Source of the DNA: Magnaporthiopsis rhizophila
Lineage: Eukaryota > Ascomycota > Sordariomycetes > Magnaporthales > Magnaporthaceae
Assembly: GCA_003049465.1 (NCBI GenBank)
Contig: PYSS01000060.1
Coordinates: 1 to 64,000 of the forward strand
Direction of reading: 5' to 3'
Length of the DNA: 64,000 nt
Part shown: positions 34,206 to 45,330 of the stretch, in pieces
Layout of the letters: each line of letters starts with the position of its first letter
How positions within the stretch are numbered: the first letter of the stretch is position 1
Translations under genes and position numbers: made by a program
The notes under the pieces: model-generated
Told to the model about the DNA's origin: nothing
The model's database searches: none
What the model saw: only the letters and a program-made list of their open reading frames with translations

Positions 34206-34852
34206 TTAGCTCTCAATAGCAAGTGCTTTAGCCCCCACAAGCCTCCCATCATGTCCTCCCGTCGCCGTCACAACCCAGTATTCGACCCGCGTCGCCTTCT
34301 TTCCCGGCACGCGATAGACCCGGACGTCGTTGCCTTTGCTCGCCTCCCGGATCACCTCGATGAGGTCGCCGTACTGGCCCTGGCTGTCCCAGTCGAAGGG
34401 ATCCAGTATCTCGATGCCCGCCTCAGCCGGTTCCCAGTGCCCGACGAGTTTGGCAAACTCCTCTGCAAGCAGCCAGCAGCAGCAGCAGCAGCAGCAGCAG
34501 CAAATTAACGCCGACGTGTCAGCAAAAGCCGAGGCAAAGTTCAACGTTTAGGTAGCTCAAACGGGCAGAGCGAGCTCCGTCAAACAAAAGAAAGGCACAT
34601 ACCCTCATTCGGTAGTCCCTTATCCCAGGCCAACGCGACGGGCACAAACGGTTCGTCGGCATCACTGATGTAAAACGCATCCTTCGTCGCCCGGGCTATT
34701 GCTGCCGGGGTTTCAATCCCGGCTTCCGTCGTCTTTAGCTGCCCCTCCTCCGATGCACCGCCCGCTGCTGCGGCAGCTTTTTTCGGCTGGCCCTCTAAAG
34801 GGTCCCGGTTGGCCTTGTTCAGGAAGTCCATGTACGCGTCGTCGGTCGCCAT
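34206..34852 (-). CDS. Small conserved-looking protein of unknown function (168 residues)
   Basis: Exons 34603-34852 and 34206-34462 give 168 residues. The N terminus is MATDDAYMDFLNKANRDPLE, followed by a short Ala/Gly/Glu-rich linker. A probable folded core then covers about 45-168, with TKDAFYISDADEPFVPVALA, DPFDWDSQGQYGDLIEVIRE, VRVYRVPGKKATRVEYWVVT and the end RLVGAKALAIES. Alternating hydrophobic strands and acidic turns suggest a small alpha/beta fold. The block pattern and intact splice junctions suggest a real gene; I recognise no named domain. The 140-base intron contains nine CTG units (sense strand) only 11 bases upstream of the acceptor. There is no signal peptide or membrane segment, so a cytosolic or nuclear protein is likely. 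Confidence 0.75.
34474..34500. repeat. (CAG)9 microsatellite inside an intron
   Basis: Nine perfect CAG units on the plus strand, CTG in the sense of the gene. They lie in the single intron of the 168-residue gene, between a GCTGAC branch-like site and the acceptor AG. Confidence 0.9.
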
Positions 34853-35673
34853 TCTTCTTCTGCAGTCTGCACCACGCCTTCGCCCTTTCTTGTCTTCAAA
34901 GGCGCTCAATTTCCGGTTCAGCAAGCCACGGGCTGCTCTCGTGAGTGTCGAGGTGTTGCGTGCCGTTGCGGTCGGCCGCTGGAGACTCCAGCCACCTGGT
35001 TGAGAGCTGTAGCGGGTGGAAATGGCCTCTTGGGCGCTTGAGAATGCAAATTGCCGCACCGAGGTAGCAAGGCGTCCCGCTGGAGGTGTGATCATATCGT
35101 TCTCCAGCTGGGCAGGTAGGCTGGCATGCGATGCCTGGTTGATATGAGGGGAAGCAGCTGGGGAGCGAACAATATGACGCAATGGGGTTGCACAGACCGA
35201 TGCGCCATTGGACAAAAGATCCTCCCATGTGCACGGACCGATCACCCGGTTTGGAATGGCTTCTATCTAGGAATCCACAGCCATCTCACTTGCAACCACC
35301 AAACCAGCGAGTATCAGTATCCTGGAACCTAGTAGGAGAGGAACACCACATTTTCACAGCGCCATCATAAGTGTCGCTCGGGTCATCTAAACGTGCAAAG
35401 CACAAGCAGGAATAGCAACAGGCGCGCGTACACAACTTCGCCAGCTCCAGAACCTGTGGCACCGATGGATGAGTAGGCTCTTCGACGGTGGGAAATGGCC
35501 TTAATTCCCATCAAATGAATTGCTTTTGCTAAGCCCGAGAATGCTGGACGGAATTCCCTTCATGAGACCAAACCTGAAATCATCCCAATAGCAAACCAGA
35601 TCAAACCGTCGACGCCAAATGCCAGAAACAAAACCCAGGAAGAAGGACTGTACAAAAACCAACCGGCCGGGCC
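34853..35673. other. Intergenic, promoter of the 168-residue gene and rpl3 3' flank
   Basis: About 820 bases. An open frame continues upstream of the 34852 ATG on the minus strand to 35245 (about 130 extra codons), but its composition is unlike the conserved core, so I treat it as leader. Nothing else is recognised. Confidence 0.55.
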
Positions 35674-37170
35674 TTACGAGCTGGCAGCAAGGTCCTTCTT
35701 GAGCGTGCCCTGGTATTGCTTCTTCTCGGCCGGCGTTTGGAACGCGCCGTGTCCGAACTCGGACGATGTGTCGATCCATTTGAGCTCGACCTTCTCCAGA
35801 GCCTTCCTCGACGTGTGAATGAACATAGACTTGCGCAGCGTCATGACACGCTTCTTGGTGCCGGGAACTGAGCCCTTGACCATGACGAAGTCGTTGTTGA
35901 CCTCGCCGTAGCGGACGAAGCCACCCATCCTAGACCTATGTTAGCGAACGGGCCAGCCGAGAGAGTTGGGGAGGCATCAAGTCGCCGCCGCCCTGGGTGG
36001 GGCTCAAAAACTTACGGGGTGATCTTCTTCTTGGTGACATCAAGCTCCGTCGCGGCACTGTCATCGGCGTCACCCTTGCCGATGCGGTACACCTTGTGGT
36101 TGACCGAAGTACGGTGGTGGTAACCCATCTGACCTGCACGGGCGACGGTCCACTGGACGTGGGATGGATGCCAAGCACCGATACAGGCGACCTTACGCAG
36201 ACCCTTGTGGGTCTTGCGCGGCAGCTTCTTGGTACCCCAGCGCGAGGTGACGCCGTTGAAGCCGTGGCCCTTGGTGACGGCGATGACGTCGATCACCTCG
36301 TTCTGCTCAAAGATGGTGTCGATCGAGACGGGCTTCTCGAATAGGCCGTGGCCGAACTCGACCTTGTCGGCAACCGAGCCGCCGTTGATCTGGATCTCCA
36401 TCAGGTGCGCCTTCTTCTGCTTCAGCGGCGTCTTGCGGATCTGGGTGTGGGCCAGCACGCGCACGACGGTGCAGTACTTCTTGATGCGCTCGATCTCACG
36501 CGTGATGGATGCGCCCTTGCTCTCCGAGTGCTTTTTGGCGTACTTGGTGAAAGCCTTCTTCTTGCTCTTGTACCAGTTCTTGTAGAACCGGCGCTTGAGC
36601 TCGTCGCTCAGGTGCTCAGCCCACACGGTGGTGAGCGAGCGGAGACCGCGCGGCGTCTCGATGTAGCCAACCAGACCAACAACGATCATCTGTAAAAGAT
36701 GTTAGCCATAGGCACAAGAGCCAAGCGGGCTGCGTTGTTCGTACAGGAGGGGTGTCAATGATGGTGACGGCCTCGACCACCTCCTTCTTGTGGGACTTGG
36801 CGCCGGGGCGGTCGAGGTCGCGAACGATGGTCGTCATGCCGGCCTTGTAGCCCATAGCGGCCGTCAGGTGGACGGGCTTCTTCGGGTCGTCCTTGGGGAA
36901 CCTGAAATGTTGTTGCACGTCCTTGTAAGCATTGATGCCATTGAGTTGCTCGCTCGGCCTAGGCCGGAGCAGCAATGGGTACGGTGATCAAGAGGGAGAG
37001 ACAAAGGGATAGCCAACAGTGATAGCGAATGAGGCAAAAAGAACCCAACATCGCTGTCTCTGCCGATTTTGTACTTACGACTTGACCTTTCCTCGGTGGC
37101 GGGCGGCCCGCTTCCTGGGCAGGAAGGCGAGCGAGCCGTGACGCGGCGCCTCATACTTACGGTGCGACAT
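35674..37170 (-). CDS. rpl3: 60S ribosomal protein L3 (uL3)
   Basis: uL3 is an essential large-subunit protein next to the peptidyl-transferase centre. Four exons (37079-37170, 36745-36901, 36016-36689, 35674-35929) give 392 residues. It is near-identical in pattern to yeast L3: MSHRKYEAPRHGSLAFLPRK at the start, GYKAGMTTIVRDLDRPGAKS, then GYIETPRGLRSLTTVWAEHL, the W-finger region with GHGFNGVTSRWGTKKLPRKT and GLRKVACIGAWHPSHV, and the C-terminal AFQTPAEKKQYQGTLKKDL. The introns are 177, 55 and 86 bases. I inspected the 177-base intron for a box C/D snoRNA and saw no matching C and D boxes. The promoter carries an unusual motif pair (separate entry). Confidence 0.98.
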
Positions 37171-37944
37171 CTTGGTCGTCGAGGATGAGAGGATTTCGGG
37201 GGTGGCTGGCAAAAAGAAGGACGGGGAGAACGAAGGGAGAATGTCCAAGCAAGTCGAAAAAAAAGTTCGCAGCAAAAAGAAAAGCCCACCAAGCGAATTT
37301 GCAGCGACGAGCCCCAGTCGTGTGCATTCGCAAGGAAGGTGGAGCTGAGACCCTAACAATGCACGTGACCGTGGCACTTTCCTCGGCGGTGGGGTTTGCT
37401 ACACAACCGTGTGGGCCCACAGTATTCCGGCGAAAACTGACTGCCTGCCTAATGGGGCGAGCAACATGGAGACCAACCACTGATAAAACCGATCAGTTCA
37501 CCTAAAGTGCTATATCCTATCATAAGGCAAATGCTGATGCTCGAGCTAGGCATGTGTGCCCCTAATAACTCCCATAGCCGACCAGAAACACAAGGATTTC
37601 GTCAGGCGCATCAGGTCGACTAACAAGCCGAGAGGCACGCGTGAAAAAATAATACTAGAGTATTTTTTTTATCTTGCGACTTTAAGGCAGAGTATATGAG
37701 AATAATGGGCCTCAAGAGCCATAGCTTCTTGATTGTACACAAGCAGACGAAGTTCCCGGTGGGACACGATATGAGGTAGTAAGTAGAAGTAGTCACCTTG
37801 CCAAAGGCTAGAGGGAAATAGATAACAAACCACGAATGGAACCCTGATAAATTCAAAAAGTGGAACAGTGGAAACTGCAAGGAAAACAAAATTCAACCAG
37901 AGGTATCAGGGCCGGCCGGGGAGAGAAAGGAAGACAATCTCGTT
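37171..37944. other. Intergenic, rpl3 promoter and ssn6 3' flank
   Basis: 774 bases. The rpl3-proximal half holds the ACCCTAAC/CACGTGAC pair and, further up, the 10-base palindrome GTGGGCCCAC at 37411-37420. The half near ssn6 is AT-rich and looks like 3' flank. Confidence 0.6.
37350..37369. promoter_or_regulatory. Paired Tbf1-like (TTAGGGT) and Cbf1-like (CACGTGAC) sites upstream of rpl3
   Basis: ACCCTAAC at 37350-37357 (reverse complement GTTAGGGT, containing the TTAGGG core bound by Tbf1) is followed after four bases by CACGTGAC at 37362-37369 (the Cbf1/E-box core). The pair lies about 180-200 bases upstream of the rpl3 ATG. In Candida albicans Tbf1 and Cbf1 are known to act together at ribosomal protein promoters. 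That they act here is inference from sequence only. Confidence 0.5.
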
Positions 37945-40900
37945 CTAGGAGCTCTCAACCTTGGGTCCCATGATACCGTTCAATCCAGCAGTGGGGGCGG
38001 AAGACTTCATGTCGCCCGACGACGAGCTCGGGCCTGACGCTGACCCCGGGATGATCCCATTCTTCTTCTCGTCCTCGCCACTGTCATCGTAGTCCTCGTC
38101 GACATCCATCTTCCTGGCCGCACGTTCCGGCTCGTTAGGGGCAGGGGGGTGTGCGGCCGATGCATGCGGTCGCTCATGCTGTCTTTCGTGCTGCCTGTCA
38201 TCCTGATATTCCTTGGGCGCAGGGCCGGCCGAGGGCCCGTCGTGCATGATGTTCTGCATCTGAGACGGGCCTTGCTGCATCGGCGGCAAGTGATTCGGGG
38301 GGATTGCATGAGCAGGAGGGTGGTGTGCGGCCTCAGACGGATGGTAGGTGTCACTGGCATGTCGCTGCTCATCCACGCGGCGCATTTCGTCCGCCCTTCT
38401 TTGATCCTCTGCACGCCTTTGGTCCTCCATGCGCCGCTGATCTTCAAACCTACGCGCCTCGGACGAGTTGCGACGGTACGGTTCGCGGTCACGAGGCGGA
38501 GTAGACGGTCGACGGTGACGAAGATCGTCGAGCCTAGCCCGATTCTCTTCAGATGCGGGCTTCTTGACTGAGGCACCATCATCCTCCCATTCACGCATCC
38601 TCTTGGGGCCAACTGAGGGTGGCCGGTCATGGTCACGATGCATTGGCCCGTCCGGGCCCATCGAGGGAGGGGGCGGGGGTCGTCCCGCCCCGTCCACGCC
38701 ACTGGGGCCCGCGGCATCTGGGTGAGGGGGATAAGGAGGCTGATGCTGGGGATAGGCGGACTTGGGCGAAGGCATACGGTTGTCGTGGGCCGGACGTTGG
38801 TCGTTCCTGGGGCTGTTGGTCCTGTGGAAACCAATCATGGCCGCGGGGGCAGGCCCCGACCCGTTCATGCCATTCTCAGGCATGCTATGATGGTTGGGGT
38901 TCCGAATCATGCCCAAGACCTGCTGCTGCTGTGGCTGGCGCTGCTGGGACGGCGGTGGTGGCTGATGGGGAGGCGGTTGCTGAGACGGCTGCTGCGCCTG
39001 TTGTTGTTGCGCTGGAGGCAGCTGGTAGTGGCTCGGGGGAGGGGATGGCCCACGAGGGGGTTCAGGACCGGGGCCTTGGCGACCCTGCTCAGGAGGATAG
39101 TGTCTCATGGGGGGCTGCTCCTGCCGAGGGCTGGGCTGCCTAGGAGGCGGGGGGCCCCGAAACGGCTCCCGCTGTTGTTCGTAAGGGTTCGGCGGTTGCG
39201 GCGGCGGGTTGACATCAGAGAGGCGAGGCCAGTTGGCCGGCCCGTTCAGCGGCGGAGGGCCGTTTGGTTGCTGCTGGGGCGGATGACCCGAAGCACCGCC
39301 CCATTGCGGGCCAGGCGGCCCAGAGGCCTGGTACGACTGCGGATGCATGTCTGTCGGGATCGGCGCGCTGACGGGCTGAGAGCCGTTGCTCTGACCAGTC
39401 CGCAGAAGCTGCAGTCGAGCCTTGATGTGTGGGTTGCTCGGGTCAAGATCAGCCGCCCTAGTGTAGGCATCGAGAGCATCGCTGACTTGGTTGTTGCACG
39501 ATTCGTACTGTACCACTAGAATTAGCTGCCGACTCGCCACAACTGCCGTTCGACTGTCCAACGGTATCAAGGCGCACGGGGAAAACACCTACCAAAGTGC
39601 CGAGATCGTACCAAACCTCGGAGATGTATGGGTTGAGCCGAATGGCACGCGAGTAGGCATCCAAGGCATCGCGGTACTGGTTGATCTGGTAGTAGAGCAC
39701 ACCAATGGAACACCAGAACGTGGGATTACGGCCGTCCCGGTAGACGGCCTGCTGATACGCCTCGTATGCCTTGGGGTACTTTTGCTGCGACATGTAGCAC
39801 CTCCCGAGGAGGTACCAGCTCTGGGCGTCATTGGCTTCTAGAGTCGCCGCGATCAGTAACCGAGACGATATACAATTGCGCAAGATGATGGCTCAACGTT
39901 TCTTACCGGCAGCAACGGATTTCTCAAGATACTCAATGGCCCTCTCTTGGCTCTGGAAGCTGCTGCTTTGGTTGTGGTGGAGCCAGCCGAGCTGCTGCAA
40001 GACTTTCGCGTGGTTCGGCTCACGATCAAGAACGCGTAGGTACGCAGCCTTCGCGTTATCGTACTACAGATCATCGGACCACATCAGCAATTTGCAAGAG
40101 ACCAACCAGACAGGAATGAAAGGGAGGGAAAGCATTGACTCACGTCCTTCTGCTGCTCATGCACATGACCTATCTGGAACCATATATCTTCTTCCGTGAG
40201 CGGGAGCGGGGGTGAGTGAACGATGTATTTGAAGCACTGCGGCCCAGCTAGTTAGTTGCCTGCGTCAAAGTAGGCAGGGATGCCTGGTACTCACCTCAAG
40301 ACTCTGGTTGAACTTCGACTGCTGCTTGTAGATTATTCCAAGTCTGAAGTAGATCTCGTTGGCCTTTTCGAAGTCCGGCTGCATTTGCATCACCGACGAG
40401 AAGGCCTCTTCGGCATGATCCAGCGAGCCATAGCGGTCGTAAAGGATGCCTATGCCATACCAGAGCTTGGGGTCCTGGCATGCAGTAAATCCATGTCAGT
40501 ATCGATGTCTACGTTTCCTTTGACCTTGGGGATAGAGAGGAGAGTTCCAAGTCGTTGTGGACCGCAAAAGCACATACCCTTGGCTTCGGCAGGTTCATGA
40601 GTGCGTTCTGGTAGGCGCTGTAAGCTTGCTGGAGATCGTCAACCATCAAATAGCAGTGACCTGACAACCAAGACAAGGCATGTTAGAAACGAGGCGTCCA
40701 GACAGTTGTGGCTTGATGCCAGATGTGCGCCAGGGTCCGAGGAGTGCAACGTCATACCAAGGCTCCCCCAAGCTTCGCCATTCTGCGGGTCCAGCTTAAG
40801 GATCGCGTTGAGGAATTCGCAAGCCTTCGAGAACTCTTCTTTGGTCCTCAATATCAGACTCATCGCGTTCATGGCAGGGATCGACTGCGGGTTGATGCTC

Positions 40901-41194
40901 AGGGCGCGCTCGTAGGCGTTCATGGCCTCCTCGGGATTACCGAGGAGCTCCGACAAGCTACCTGTAATAGATTGTCAGTCGCGCATGTCCACCTGGGTTA
41001 GGTCGAAATATGGAAAACCGCGACAAGAGTATCATACCTATTTGCATCCAAACACCTTCGGTCGCCTCGGCCATGCGACGCGACGGTGATATGAAGGATG
41101 GGGCGCCGGCAGGCACAGAGCCAGGCGGAATGGGCGCCCCTGGGCCATGGTGCATTTGCACCGACATCGGTGGAGATGGGCGATGTGCCGCCAT
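37945..41194 (-). CDS. ssn6: Ssn6/Cyc8-type TPR transcriptional corepressor
   Basis: Ssn6 is the TPR partner of Tup1 in the general corepressor complex and bridges it to DNA-bound repressors in the nucleus. Eight exons are read: 41038-41194, 40758-40961, 40578-40660, 40474-40295, 40236-40144, 40063-39907, 39837-39593 and 39507-37945, giving 893 residues. A short Pro-rich N terminus precedes about ten TPR units covering roughly 45-385. Recognisable repeat pieces are LGNPEEAMNAYERALSINPQ, DPKLWYGIGILYDRYGSLDH, NDAQSWYLLGRCYMSQQKYP and NPTFWCSIGVLYYQINQYRD. The long C-terminal part is Gln/Pro-rich with QQ-rich runs, then Arg/Glu/Asp-rich, typical of filamentous-fungal Ssn6. Introns (58-103 bases) split many TPRs and splicing restores each. 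The 9.6 kb upstream of the start is gene-free. Identification is firm. Confidence 0.95.
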
Positions 41195-42793
41195 CGCGGT
41201 TGCGGACAACGAGATCAAGAACCTAGGCGGTCCTCCCAACCACCCTCGATCCCAAAAGATGTGTCTTTCTGACTGTCCGCCCTATCGGTTTTTCACAGCC
41301 CGACAAGCATGCGACCAAGTCGGCGCGCGTCGACGTAATATCCGCCGGGGCGATCGGCGGGCGGAAATTATTTTATCGGTGTCGAAAGGTGACTTTGAGT
41401 TTCGGTTGGACCACGTCAAGTTGATAGATTAAGAGAGAATAAATAAGAGAAAATCCGGTGGCGGATTGACGATGCTGCCGGCGTGAAGCAAAAAGCGCGG
41501 AATCGAGGTGGGCGCTGCAAGCCACGAGCGCGGCAAACAAGGAACACAAGGTGGAAGCGAGGCCGTTGTGACTGGGGGGGAAAAAAAAAAAAAAGGCAAT
41601 CCAAAAAGAAAGTAAAACCCAGTGCAGAGAAACAAAGTCGTCTTTGTGATGGTCGTTGATGCGGATGTGATAACAACCCGACGACTTGCCTTGCTTTGGT
41701 GTGAGGAATGCAGGCGCGCTGTGAGAAGACGGCTGCGCAGGGGGACAATAGCATAGAGGATGGGAAAAAAAGAAGAAAAAGAGAGGCAGAGTATAGAAGG
41801 AGGAGGAAAGCGCCGTGGAGAGAGGAACGACGACGGGGAAAACTGGCAGCCGCTCAAAAAAGGCCGCCCCTCAAAAAGGAAAGTCCCCTTACCCAGCAGG
41901 CGCGACCGACATTCCTTCCCATTTTAGTCTGAAGAGCAGCCGACACAACAGCCACGCCTCGGGGTGGTCCGTCCACCCTCCCAGCATGGGCCCCTGTCTG
42001 TCCCACTTTTAAAGGATATGCGGTGGAACTTCCGAGGAACGGACACGGGACGATCTAGCGAATTAGGTAATGTGCTTCGTTGGCGGGTCTGTTCGGATGC
42101 TGCCACTGCAAGTCACGTTTAAAGATAAAGCTTATGACAAAGACAGGTGCCTGGCCTGGTCGGCTGGCGTTTCGTTGGAGGAGTGACGGGAGGAGTCGAT
42201 CACCCCCGACAAAAGGCAGCGCCATGTGTTTTCAAAAATGACTGACCAGTGCTTTCCATTTATCGCAGAGCATGGGAGCTTAAAATGGTATGTTTCTGTC
42301 GGATTCCCACGACACGAGCCTTGCCGCTTACTTCACTTCCAAAGCCGTACCCGTTGTTGTCATCAACGTCACGGCAACCCTTTTTGTATTGTGCTCCTTT
42401 TCCAGTTCGACCATCGAGCAGTCGTTTGCTATGTTTTACTCTCGCTGTTAGCTGTTCCTGGGTTGGGTAAACCCCGGTTTATAAATACCGACTAAACACA
42501 CAAAAACTACGTACATGTAGCAAAGTCACAGCCCTTTGTGCCTCTATCCTCTCTGCCTTTTCCAGTCGCCGCGAAAGGATGCACTTGTGTAATTATTATT
42601 GTTTATACCGTGCCAAAGCCAGCTCAATTGACCGCCCAGGAGCCAGGCGCTGCCATCGCGACATTGGAGAGTCGGCAGGTGCGCAGTTAGGACGTGGCGA
42701 CAAGACAGTGTGTACAGTGTCGCGCATATAATCTCGGCAGGTCCAGTATATGATCGGGAGCCCAGCAAGGGATACAATAAGCGGGAACCTACT

Positions 42794-42803
42794 TACCTAG
42801 GTA
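42794..42803. repeat. TACCTAGGTA palindrome
   Basis: Perfect 10-base palindrome, one of several related copies in intergenic DNA (also at 30784-30793, with cores at 3977-3985, 16679-16687 and 27178-27186). Confidence 0.6.
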
Positions 42804-43633
42804 TTATATGGCCGTGAAGTGAGTGTTGGATTGCGGGGGAAAAAAAGGAGAAAAAGCCAATACCAAAGAGACATACGAAGAAGAAAACAATAATCGACAA
42901 TGCGACCAACCCCTTCATGCACCTTCAGGGTATCGCGACACGTCGCCAAACATGTCAACGGCGGCAAGCAGAGAGGGCATGACGAAGTGCATCTCCAAGT
43001 CTCAGCGCACCAGCATTTTTTGCTTCAACCATAAGGACGTGCACGTGGTGTCGCGTGGGGGGCCCGGGTTGGTTCCCTAATGCACTGTAGCCTTTCTCCG
43101 CACAAAGCCCATCGCCCAAGGTTGGCGAGTGTGGTACTGCACCGCCCAGCACGTACGTCTGTGTCATCTCACCCCAGGTCAGGCTGCATTTGATCGGTTT
43201 GTTTCTCCGCAGGATACACATGTTCCAAAGTGCTGGCGCCTACCGTTCCCGTTTCATCCCAATTTTGCTGCCCGCGGGTCGAGAGGAATCAGTCGACCAG
43301 GTTAGCTGCCACGGACCGGACTGGACGGCTAATGCGTGGGTTTTAAAAGAGGGAAACAGGGCAACGGGGGAGTCTGCGCGCTCGCGGGCAACTCGATCGA
43401 TCACACCGTGATCTTCTGTCCACAGAGGCAGAGATGGAAAGGGAGCGAAATGACGATCTGATAATCTTGCAGAACCCAATCCATAAAAAAAACCTAACCC
43501 AAGAGGAGAAATTTTACTCCCACATCCAATACACGTTTCGGCAAACATCAAATGCCCAAAAGAGGGCTTCGGTGCGTCGACCAAAGCTGAGGCTTTGTGT
43601 CGGGCCTTTGGTTGAGGCCCGCCCCAAAAATAA

Positions 43634-43634
<1 letters not shown>

Positions 43635-43669
<35 letters not shown>

Positions 43670-43670
43670 N

Positions 43671-43701
<31 letters not shown>
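43635..43701. repeat. Poly-A run (about 67 bases) with one N
   Basis: A-run with N at 43670, so its length is uncertain. It could mark an assembly join or the tail of a retroposon; the DNA on its 5' side shows no reverse transcriptase or tRNA-type promoter that I can identify. Confidence 0.85.
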
Positions 43702-43702
<1 letters not shown>

Positions 43703-44020
43703 AGAAGCCGGCTGGCTGCCCACCCACACCTGCGTGCATGCATCGTCTCGTCAGCGCATGCTAGCTTTCAGCCCGGGTACATACTGGAGGGTTGGAGCCG
43801 AGGGCCGGGGGTTGATCTCAAGGGTCTCGAGCGCTGCGAGGTGTCGCTGTTTGGAACAAGGAGGGGGTACGTCCGAGACCAGCACACCCATCCTCGCTGG
43901 GCCGGGTCGACGCCCTCAAATGGGAGGGGGAGACGGCAACGCCATCACCCTGCCTTGCAGCGCTAGCAGTGGAGTGTCAGCCAAGAGTTGCTTGGGGCAC
44001 GGCCGTTGATGATTTTAACG

Positions 44021-44075
44021 CGTGCGGCTGGTTGATAGCAAGCCACTAACCACTTCAGCCACAGCACCTTCTCGG
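44021..44075 (-). other. tRNA-like segment (A-box resemblance only)
   Basis: On the minus strand TGGCTGAAGTGGTTAGTGG resembles the A-box/D-arm of class II tRNAs. No convincing acceptor stem or B-box follows, so this is not a working tRNA gene by eye. It may be chance or a decayed tRNA-derived element. Confidence 0.2.
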
Positions 44076-45254
44076 CCAGCAACCCCGCCACATTATGAAT
44101 TGGGGACCGGTCGCTGGCCATAAGGTCCATGATCTCAGACTGAGGTCATTCCTAAAGGATGTCGCACAAAACATGTGCACTGGCGCGAGCGACGGTCTCG
44201 CTATCCGTTATATTAACAGCTCCGTTCTACGTATTAACATGCTCGTTATTTGCATCCTACCTCAACGCCAGCACCCCACGCGCTGCTGCAGCAGACTTTT
44301 TACTTCCTCCCACAGCTTTGCCATCTAGCCGCGTCACGTATAAACCTAATCCGGACACATGTGTATCAATATAGGTAGGCATGCATTATTATCCGTTTAG
44401 AATGTTCTTTTCTCCAGACACATTCCGTTCACGAAAGCATAGCACAGAGTTTGAAAAAATCTAGGAGTTTGCCGCTTAGCTCGGCACGGCGCCTACAATC
44501 AACGCACTGACGCTAGCGTTGCGTTTCCCTGCGAGAGTGTGCGTGAAACAGCCCAAGTGGGCTCCATCAGGGTCGCAACCGGCAACAACTGCCAAATTGA
44601 GCTAGACAAGCACATTTTTTTTTCTCGTGCGGTATGATAATCCCTTAGAACAACCTATTCGTTTCTCGCCCTCTTTTTTGTTTATTGCTGATTCTCGGAA
44701 TGGAAAAAGTTGTCCAGGCGCTTCCTCCTCCAGCCCTGGAAGTCAAAGGATTGCAGACGTGGCCCGACGTGTGATTCCGAGACATGACGCTCTTAACAGA
44801 GGGAGCACGGTGTATAGCAATGACTCGTCGTCACCCCGAATGGAGGCCTGGCCTTAGGTCCATATTTGGTTAGTTGCTGGCGCGAAGGCGGCGGGAAAGG
44901 ACGAACACTCGACCGTGCCTGTGCCCGGGCGATGCGTGCAATCGAACAGCATATTATCCCCCGATGGAATCGCCCTGGGAAGTGACGCCAACGACCACGG
45001 CCCAAAAGGCAGCCAGACGAGGGGGATGATGAAACAAACAGAGTTCTAGAAGCCTGCCGGACTGCAAGCAAGGCACGGACACGAGACGGGTTGATTTTAT
45101 AGTTCGTCCTGTCCGCGAGATTATGCCCTGGGGGAGGCAGGATGTCCTTGTTTCTGCAGGCGGCGGCCAGGTGGCTGGCTGGCTGGCGGATTGGGTGGGC
45201 ATTCCCGGCGTATTATTTTAGCCACTTCATCTCCAAATTGCGGGTTTGCCGCTT

Positions 45255-45330
45255 GGCGGCTCGCTATGGAGCCGCCACCAAAGTGCTTGCAAGGCCGGGC
45301 ATCCTAACCACCGTGCCACCCACCTGCCTG
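45255..45330 (-). other. tRNA-like segment with D-arm-like hairpin
   Basis: On the minus strand GGCA and TGCC can pair around a loop containing TGGTTAG (about 45290-45310), as in a tRNA D-arm, followed by a CTTGCAAG palindrome. No B-box (GTTCRANTC) is present at the right distance. Possibly a degenerate tRNA-derived SINE head. Confidence 0.25.

Noticed and set aside
19577..34852. A biosynthetic gene cluster (SDR, two transporters, kinase-like protein)
   Set aside because: No polyketide synthase, peptide synthetase, terpene synthase or cluster-type transcription factor is present; the genes belong to general metabolism and cell-wall functions.
34853..35245. N-terminal extension of the 168-residue protein
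   Set aside because: Open frame upstream of the chosen ATG, but with a composition unlike the conserved core; treated as 5' leader.
36902..37078. Possible intronic box C/D snoRNA in rpl3
   Set aside because: No RTGATGA-like C box paired with a CTGA D box near the intron ends in the sense strand.
43434..44009. 191-codon open frame crossing a poly-A run
   Set aside because: The middle is polylysine from the A-run containing an N; the frame is an artefact of the homopolymer.
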